From: Microcyclospora pomicola
Lineage: Eukaryota; Ascomycota; Dothideomycetes; Capnodiales
Assembly (NCBI GenBank): GCA_002786065.1
Contig: NHNY01000021.1
Coordinates: 186,001 to 250,000, forward strand
DNA length: 64,000 nt
Reading direction: 5' to 3'
Below the pieces are notes generated by a model. The model was not told the DNA's origin. It saw only the letters and a program-made list of their open reading frames with translations, and searched no databases. How positions within the stretch are numbered: position 1 is the stretch's first letter; each line of letters opens with the position of its first letter. Of the stretch, positions 57,701 to 64,000 are shown one piece after another. A program made the translations under genes and the position numbers.

Positions 57701-58365
57701 TGTTACATCGTTACCGAGCACTCAATCTCCGCCTGGAGATGACTGCGTATGTCTTGCAGATAGAGCTCTAGATCGCCTGAAGTGGATGCCTCGGCATGTT
57801 GCTATTTCGGCACAGAGCGAGCGAAAGATTTTCTAGAACGAGCACTAGTATGTCGATCATCCATCTTTCGATACCTATAGACAATACCTATTTGGGTATG
57901 CATGGAGACGATATCAATGTCTTGTCCACAGATCGATGCTTCAAGACAAAGACACACACGCGAACAAAGGTGCAATTGAAGTAGAACCACGATCGATGGA
58001 TCTTGCTCCGGGACTGGTCTCAGTATACATAAATGTGTGCAATAACGGCAGAGTCTGGAGAGCAGCCACTCCACAGTTCTAGACTTCAAATGACATAATT
58101 TGAGACTGAGGTAGATCAACAAGATCAGTACTTTGGAACACAAGATTGCAATCATCCTTTCATGACGCATTGCGATAGTAGATAGATGAAGATGGCGCTT
58201 TGCTTTCCATCTATGAACACATCGAGAATGGCAGTCCCGTCCTATTCGCTGCACTTGACCGCCAGTCTACCAAGATCAGTCTCCCAGTAGCGTGGAATTT
58301 CTGCCTCGGCAAAGCACAAATAAATGGATGCCTGCCAACACCGGGCTGACGCTGGGCCTTCTGGA
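54768..58365. other. Gene-poor region upstream of the FlbC-like gene, part 2
   Basis: About 3.6 kb between the poly-C gap and the SDR promoter. The best frames are 56897-57370 (minus, 157 residues, ATG start) and 57189-57680 (plus, 163 residues), which overlap each other; neither has a recognised motif. No transposon, tRNA or tandem array was seen. Confidence 0.45.
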
Positions 58366-58387
58366 TTATATATATTATAATTATAAA
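58366..58387 (+). promoter_or_regulatory. AT-rich TATA-type core promoter of the SDR gene
   Basis: A 22-base stretch of only A and T, with TATATATATT and ATTATAAA, lies about 60-80 bases upstream of the ATG at 58447. It stands out in otherwise GC-balanced DNA. The start has a good context (CCACCATGG). A strong TATA box is typical of regulated or highly expressed fungal genes. Confidence 0.65.
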
Positions 58388-58446
58388 GGTGTTCTTCTGA
58401 GAAACAGCACATCTAGCCAGACATTTCAACCCGTAGATCATCCACC

Positions 58447-59607
58447 ATGGCGACTGAAACCAAGAAGGCCCCAGCGGAGATTGACCTTATCGCCTACGAT
58501 GCTCCGCTGTCGATGCCCGAGCCGACTTCCAAATGGATCAGTGCTCGTGGAGGTTCGCTGAAGTCGGAGCACCGCGAGACCATCGCAGAGTCCAAGGTGC
58601 CGGGGAAAGACCTGACCGGACAATGGATCATCATCTCCGGCTCCAACAACGGCATCGGACGTGAGGCTGCCCTTTCCTTTGCGAAATGGGGCGCCAACCT
58701 CATCCTGGCGTGCCGAAATGCTCCCGCCCATGAGACACAGCCGGCCGCCGTCGTGGATGAGTGTCTGGCGATCGCCAAGAAAGCCGGCCATGTCTCCGAG
58801 GTGGAATGGTGGGAAATCGACATGGCCAAGCTCAGCAGCATCGAGGCGTTCGCCCAGCGCTGGTTGGCCACCGGCCGGCCCCTCGACATCCTCTGCAACA
58901 ACGCCGGCATGGGCTCGAGCCCCGGTGGCAGCAACGTCTTCAAGACCGCCGACGGCTTCGAGATCATCCACCAAGTCAACTTCCTGTCCCACGTGCTCCT
59001 GACGCTGTCGCTGCTGCCCTCGCTGGCCAAGGCGTCCCAGCCACGCATCGTGTGCACGACCTCGTGCTTCCACTACCTTGGCAAATACAACATCTCCAAC
59101 TTCAACGGCGGGCCCGGCCTCGGCGGCCTGGACGGCGTGCAATACTACCAGAACAACAAGCTGTACTTCCAGATCTGGCTGACGGAGCTGCAACACCGCC
59201 TGCTCCAGCACGACCAGTACAAGCACATCACCATCAACGGCGTGCACCCGGGCTACGTCAACTCCGGCATCTGGAACCTGAGCGGCGAGGGCCTCATCCA
59301 CTCCATCAAGCAGTTCGCTGTCAAGACCGCCGCCAACTTCGTCGGCATCAACCCCCAGCAGGGCAGTCTGGCCATCACCTACGCCGCCACCGCGCCGGAA
59401 TGCGGGCCCGACCCGGCCACGCAGGGCGTCGGCGGCCCCGAGGGCAAGGGCGGCGCCCGCTACTTCAACCGCATCTTCGAGACCGAGCCGATGCCGCACA
59501 CCCAGAACCGCGACGCCCGGCTGCGCGTGTGGCGCAAGGTCAACGAGGAGCTGCATCTGCAGGACAAAGGGCTCCTGGACGTGTTGGGCCTGTACAGCAC
59601 CGAGTGA
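58447..59607 (+). CDS. Short-chain dehydrogenase/reductase (retinol-dehydrogenase-like)
   Basis: A single-exon 386-residue frame from ATG 58447. The cofactor motif is SGSNNGIG at 64-71, NNAG is at 151-154, the catalytic Ser is in VCTTS near 206, and the catalytic pair is Tyr 234 and Lys 238 (YQNNK). It has a 55-residue N-terminal extension before the Rossmann fold and a longer C-terminus than minimal SDRs, like fungal proteins annotated as retinol dehydrogenase or WW-domain oxidoreductase type. No signal peptide. Coding GC is very high, with C at most third positions, which also creates a long false frame on the other strand. Substrate unknown. The strong TATA element upstream suggests regulated or high expression. 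Confidence 0.9.
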   Translation: MATETKKAPAEIDLIAYDAPLSMPEPTSKWISARGGSLKSEHRETIAESKVPGKDLTGQWIIISGSNNGIGREAALSFAKWGANLILACRNAPAHETQPAAVVDECLAIAKKAGHVSEVEWWEIDMAKLSSIEAFAQRWLATGRPLDILCNNAGMGSSPGGSNVFKTADGFEIIHQVNFLSHVLLTLSLLPSLAKASQPRIVCTTSCFHYLGKYNISNFNGGPGLGGLDGVQYYQNNKLYFQIWLTELQHRLLQHDQYKHITINGVHPGYVNSGIWNLSGEGLIHSIKQFAVKTAANFVGINPQQGSLAITYAATAPECGPDPATQGVGGPEGKGGARYFNRIFETEPMPHTQNRDARLRVWRKVNEELHLQDKGLLDVLGLYSTE

Positions 59608-60695
59608 AGCTGGGGTCGGTCATGTATCGCGACTCGCGGCGTTGTTTTGGGGCTTAGATATCACATACCATTTGCTATAGATCCATTTGACCATGATGAG
59701 CAGAGAAAATCCTCCGTTACGTGCTTTCTGAGTGCCGTCCACACCTTCCCTCCGTGAATGACCATGCATGACTATGTCAATCGATGCAAACAAGACTTGT
59801 ACGTGCCACCTTATGCATGCGAGTAGCTCGGATCTGCTACCCCCTGTCCACCGCGACCCAGCAAACCACTGCATGGTTCACCTTCTCGTGGCGAAATGCA
59901 GCTCCTCCCAGATTCAATTACTATACTAGCACGCGCTGAGCAGGTAGCGTTAAATAAAAACACGTCAAGGTAATTCGTGTTGGTGATGCCCACGACGACG
60001 ACGATGACGACGTCGACGACAAAAATAAAGATAAACAGTGACTTGGTCAACGAAACTGTAATGACCCAACAACTGTGCTCTTGTGTAGTAAGTGCACATG
60101 GCTTTGAGAGTGATCAGCAGATGCGCCATGGGCTGTTGATCGAGATAGTGCAGCGAGCAGCCGGCCGGTCTATCATGATGACGTGCGAGGATCGTAAAAG
60201 GTGGGATGAGGTGGGTAAGTTTGTTCGCGCTTGTGGGGCTTGAGAAGAGGAAGTTGGAGATGTAAGCTGGACATTGATCAGGTAGTCTGTTAAGGTGGAT
60301 CGATGTAGTATCTAGTGGTCGGATGTACCTTGGGGTTAGAAGTGGGTGCAGCAGATGTTATCGTTATGTCGAATGATAAAATGAAGAAAGGTGATTAGGT
60401 GGAGGTGGACAGCAAGAAGCAATGAGATGAAGAGATGAGGAGGTGAGATGAAGAAGTAATGGTCAAAATATTTTCATTTGATTTCCACGCAAAAACGAGT
60501 GGAGTCTATGTATCGAACGCTTAAAAAACTGAGCAGTCTATAGGGTGGGTATTGGGTCGTTGCCGCATTGTGTCGCAGCCTCGCTGCAACTCTTCTTCTT
60601 CACAAAGGCTTTCACATCCATCATTGCCAGTTTGTGTGACGATTTGATGGTGATATCCTGATATTTCCAAACTACACCGTGCGGGTGAGATGAAT
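59608..60695. other. Intergenic, convergent 3' flanks of SDR and peroxidase
   Basis: About 1.1 kb between convergent genes. It contains the trinucleotide repeat described separately and a purine-rich GATGAAG-like stretch at about 60422-60460. No gene seen. Confidence 0.5.
59991..60020 (+). repeat. ACG/GAC trinucleotide microsatellite
   Basis: A 30-base imperfect run of ACGACG units with two breaks (GATGACG, GTCGAC). It lies in non-coding DNA between two convergent genes. Confidence 0.85.
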
Positions 60696-62179
60696 CTAGC
60701 ATTGGTACACGCCGTTGACGAGGACGTTGCACTCCTCGCTGACACCAGCATCGGAGTTGGAGGCGTTCTTGCCAGGGGCAGAGTACTGGTCAAGGTTGCA
60801 GTCGAAGCTGGAGAAGAAAGGAGCAATGGCACCGTTCATGAAGGCAAGGGCAATGTCGAAGTTGTCAACGAGAGCTGGGGAGAGGAAACCAGGGGTCTCG
60901 TCGAAAACGGCGGAGGCGAGGAAGCAGGTGGCAGTGTCTGGGGTGACGCTGGCAAGGTCGAGGCCGAGAGGAACGAAGTTGTCATAGCCTTGGTTCTGAC
61001 CGGGAACGGTAACCTCATCGGAGGAGGCGAGCAGGTTGGCAATGTCGGCACCAGTGTCAGCGAGCGAGTATGCGTTGCCACGGCGGAACCAGTTCTCAGG
61101 GAAGGTCTCGTTCATGTAGAAAGGAAGAACGTTCTGGGCATCAGAGAGGGTCTCGTGGGTACCGTTGGGCATGGCACGGAAGATGAAGACACGCTCAGCG
61201 GTGGTGACAGCCAACCATCTCACACCAGCGTTGAACTCTGGGTTGTTGTTCTTGGCCTCGTTGTAGACAAGGACACGCTCCTCGGCGAAGGCAGAGTTGC
61301 CGTACTCGCCGTTGTACTTCTCGGCAATGCTGGACAAACGGTCGAATCGGGTGAGGTTGAAGTCGGCTTGGTTGCCGAAGTATGCATCATCACGGGAGAT
61401 GGAGTTGTCGACCTCGAAGAAGCCGTGCTTGGAGATACCGAGAGACGGGCCGAGGGTGTTGGGGACACGAGAATCGGCACCACCAATGGAGTACTTGCCA
61501 GATGGCAAGTCTCCGCCGGACAGCAAGCCCACTGCGGAGAGGAAGACGCAGGTATCGTAGCCGAAACCAAGGGTGATTTGGCAGGCGTTGGCAGCCTGGG
61601 CGAAGGTGGTGATACCGTTGCGGTTGATGTAGCCGTGGTTGGCCATGGTGTTCAAGGTGGGGCTGTGGCAGTTAGTATGTGGCTTGGTCAAATTTTGGAA
61701 GGATGGTTGGATTATACTCACCACATGCCACGGACATCAGTCGAGGCTGGGGTCTGGTATGGGTGCTCCGCATCGGGAATGATGACGAGACCAGTGGGCT
61801 GGGGGCTGTCGTGATTGTCAGCACTGAATATGAGTGTGAGATTCGTTGTGAAACCTTACACTGGAACGTCCAAGTTCTCGAGAGTGCCAGAGAATGGCTG
61901 GAGGACACCAGCGAGGAGTCCACCACCGAGAGGAAGCGCACTGGTGTCGAGCTGGCGACGGTAGAACTTCTCTTGGCGAGCGTGCTCGGCGCGAGTCTCG
62001 AGTTCACGGGTCTTGAGCTGAGACTCGGTGAAAGCCTCACCCTCGGAGCGGGCAGCGTAGAAGTTGGCAGCGTCAGTCGCGCTGAGCTCACCGCGCTCGG
62101 CGAGCTGTCCGTAAGGGCATGGCGAGGCAGCGGCAGCGCCAACCAGCGAAAGAAGAGCAAAAGTCTTGGAGAAAGCCAT
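60696..62179 (-). CDS. Secreted heme-thiolate peroxidase (peroxidase family 2 / chloroperoxidase-like)
   Basis: Three exons: 62179-61860, 61805-61722 and 61662-60696; GT-AG junctions; 1371 bases, 456 residues. MAFSKTFALLSLVGAAAASP is a clear signal peptide. The proximal heme ligand motif reads RGMCPTLNTMANHGYINRNG, with Cys 135 as the thiolate ligand in an MCP rather than PCP setting; the second intron splits this Cys codon (TG|C). The acid-base motif is the EVD of FFEVDNSISRDD at about 218-220. Many NxT/S sites suggest glycosylation. Such enzymes use peroxide to halogenate or oxygenate organic substrates (CPO, unspecific peroxygenases). At 456 residues it is longer than short peroxygenases, owing to about 100 residues before the motif. 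Substrate unknown. Confidence 0.92.
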
Positions 62180-64000
62180 TTCGAAGATGTTCGATGTGTA
62201 GAGGCTGTCGAGGGAAGTGGTTGTTGTGATGAGATGGAGAAGACTTTGAGATGCGGGAGACTTGCTTTGCTTTATACACGAGGTTCGCCATGCAACAACG
62301 CAGATGGTCCCAGCGAAGGATTGTCGATCTCCGGGTCGACACCTGAGATCTTCGTCAAGCCGGAGATGCCTTGGGGAACGAAGACATGCTATCTGGTGCC
62401 TTCCTTCCGTGAGAAGAGTATGGCGTGTCGATCGCACATGCTAAAGGCATACTCAAGAGGCTAAATCAACGCAAGGGTCCAGGTAGATACAAAAGATCCC
62501 TGCCGGAGAAGCCAAGCCTGACCCTGCGCAGTGGATACAGAGCCGCATGCAGTGATCGTCGCTACCTAAACATGGTTACAGAAAGCTGCCAGTGGTTGGA
62601 TGTGGCGTTCCCACTAGCAACATCCACCTATACCAGCACAAATGTCGGATATTGTCGGGGTCGTATGCTCTGAGGCAGTCCATAGAGCCAGCAGAGTATC
62701 AAACCGGTGAAGAACAAGACTGCTTCGATCGGGTGAGAGAAGCATTGCCCCATTGCTGAAGCATTCCGAGGAGTACCGCGTTCACCATCTGGAACAACAT
62801 GGAGCACAAACTTCCAGGACGCTTTCCTGACTCAGGCTCTGAACCCCAGATTGTGCAGGGCCCACGGAGGATGACCCTGGATTGTGGCGGGGAATAAGGT
62901 TCCAAGTATTCTTCGTGATAGGGATTCCAATCGCTTGGGCGAGGATCTACGTTGATCTTTGCGGCCCGTTTGTTGATGGGTGATCCAACCCGGAGATGTA
63001 CACCGCGCGAGACTTCGTAATCCTTGATGTATTATTGGTATGGTCAAGAGACACGCACACCGAGCAGCAGTCAGGCTCATCGGGAAGATGGTGATTGGGT
63101 GTTCGTACAGCAGATAACGCTCGAAAAAGAGAATGCCTAGTGGGAGTTGCTAAGATTGACGAAGCGCAGCGTGGCGTGCCGTTCATTGTCTTCTCCATGC
63201 AGACATTCCAGGGTCGTTCGTAAACGCCTCTAATGCTTATTACCAGCCATTGCAGATCCCAGATATGCTAAGCTTGCGGTTCCTGATATGGCACAGGACG
63301 TGAATGCTAGGTAGCCTTCTAGCGCGAATGCTTGAGGCATACGCGCACAGAATCAACTCGACCACGATCGTTGTGAATCTCGGAATGCCGCTGGACTTCG
63401 GGACTCTCTCGACTGCCGCTGCAGCAGTGGTGACGGAAGTCCCTCCGTTGTCTTGTTGAGACGAGTGGTTCTGCCGTTTCTTGGCAGGTGAAACTGCATG
63501 GAAGATCGGCGCACAGCGCAGTGGAGAAAATCGGAAGCGCAGGTCGTGCTCCACACAAAGCTACGCTCATGCACTCTGCTAGATTGTGGCGGACCAGTAA
63601 TGGAGTTGTCCACCTTTGTGGCTAATTGGCGAAGCCATATCGTTGCAGGTGAGACGGGGTGATCGGTAACGGTGAAGTTCCATTAGAGTTTCGGAGATCA
63701 CCGCTTCGATATTGTGACCAGGGGAACCCCACCGGGGCGATCAGATGTGGTAGAAATAGCGGTCGATCACTGATAATCAGATGCGTTCTTATTAGTCGAC
63801 CAAGCGATCTTGGTATCTGACCCGGATGGCTGCCCGCCCGACTGATAGGGCTCCCAGCCGTAGATCCCGCTCTCGCCAGATCTGCTGCTGGATTCCTGGA
63901 CGCAGGACATCAATGCCAAAGTGAACGACGCATACCATTAATTATCTTCAACGTTAGCAGAGAATGCGATGTTCGTGTACGCTCTGGAGTCGTGCATGAT
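62180..64000. other. Upstream region of the peroxidase gene to the window end
   Basis: About 1.8 kb. It holds the peroxidase promoter. Short minus-strand frames near 62699-63613 have no motif I recognise. The end of the window cuts the region, so a gene may begin beyond 64000. Confidence 0.45.
62271..62276 (-). promoter_or_regulatory. TATA box of the peroxidase gene
   Basis: TATAAA on the minus strand (context GTGTATAAAGCAAAGC) lies about 92 bases upstream of the ATG at 62179, a usual spacing for fungi. The leader that follows is rich in C, A and T (CATCTCATCACAACAACC), as in well-expressed secreted proteins. Confidence 0.6.

Noticed and set aside
58438-59556. 372-residue minus-strand frame opposite the SDR
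   Set aside because: It is a shadow of a gene with C or G at most third positions. The plus-strand frame has complete SDR motifs; this one is a low-complexity Val/Gly/Ala/Leu string.
61663-61724. Apparent loss of the heme-ligand Cys in the peroxidase
   Set aside because: It only appears if the intron is read through. Correct GT-AG splicing restores Cys in the motif.
60690-61814. 374-residue plus-strand frame opposite the peroxidase
   Set aside because: Shadow of the spliced peroxidase exons; rich in G, V and E with no motif.
1-64000. Retroelements, DNA transposons and a biosynthetic gene cluster
   Set aside because: No reverse transcriptase, integrase, transposase, long terminal repeats, PKS or NRPS parts were recognised. 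Two SDRs, an MFS transporter, a Zn2Cys6 regulator and a peroxidase are present but lie far apart among housekeeping genes.

Overview
The window is nuclear DNA of a filamentous ascomycete (Pezizomycotina). The grounds are short GT-AG introns of about 50-70 bases, a Zn2Cys6/fungal-specific transcription factor, a FlbC-type zinc-finger protein, a CREG-like secreted protein, a heme-thiolate peroxidase and an F-box protein of a type common in Dothideomycetes. The class assignment to Dothideomycetes is my impression from protein style and was not tested. I recognised no retroelement, DNA transposon, rRNA, tRNA, CRISPR or telomere repeat.

Layout: 0.2-17 kb is loosely packed. It holds a disordered coiled-coil protein, a five-exon Zn2Cys6 regulator, a RING-finger protein and an MFS transporter, with about 2-3.3 kb of apparently empty DNA between them. 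From 18 to 45.4 kb lies a dense housekeeping block: RPS30, an F-box-like protein, a ~1100-residue unknown protein, a CREG-like secreted protein, WASP/Las17, eIF1A, a small unknown protein, the XPF/Rad1 repair nuclease, CBP4, PHO85, an SDR, a type I glutamine-synthetase-like enzyme, RPL24, RPL14, NAC-alpha and ATP synthase subunit d. From 45.4 to 58.4 kb the sequence is almost empty except for one FlbC-like C2H2 regulator, and it contains an assembly gap set inside a poly-C tract. The last part holds a GC-rich SDR and a secreted heme-thiolate peroxidase.

Many genes needed splicing to be seen whole. I built exon models by hand for the Zn2Cys6 regulator, RPS30, WASP, eIF1A, CBP4, PHO85, the SDR at 37.5-38.7 kb, the glutamine synthetase homologue, RPL24, RPL14, NAC-alpha, ATP7, the FlbC-like protein and the peroxidase. 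In each case the joined exons keep frame and rebuild a family motif or a family-typical end.

Functional links: translation and nascent-chain genes (RPL24, RPL14, NAC-alpha) sit together with ATP7. RPL24 and RPL14 are head to head over 298 bases, which suggests one two-way promoter. The SDR and the glutamine synthetase homologue also diverge from one shared intergenic region. I found no clearly new multi-gene system. The best second-look items are the isolated FlbC-like gene in its long empty region, the poly-C gap, the shared ribosomal promoter, an intron with two competing donors, and the peroxidase intron that splits the heme-ligand cysteine codon.
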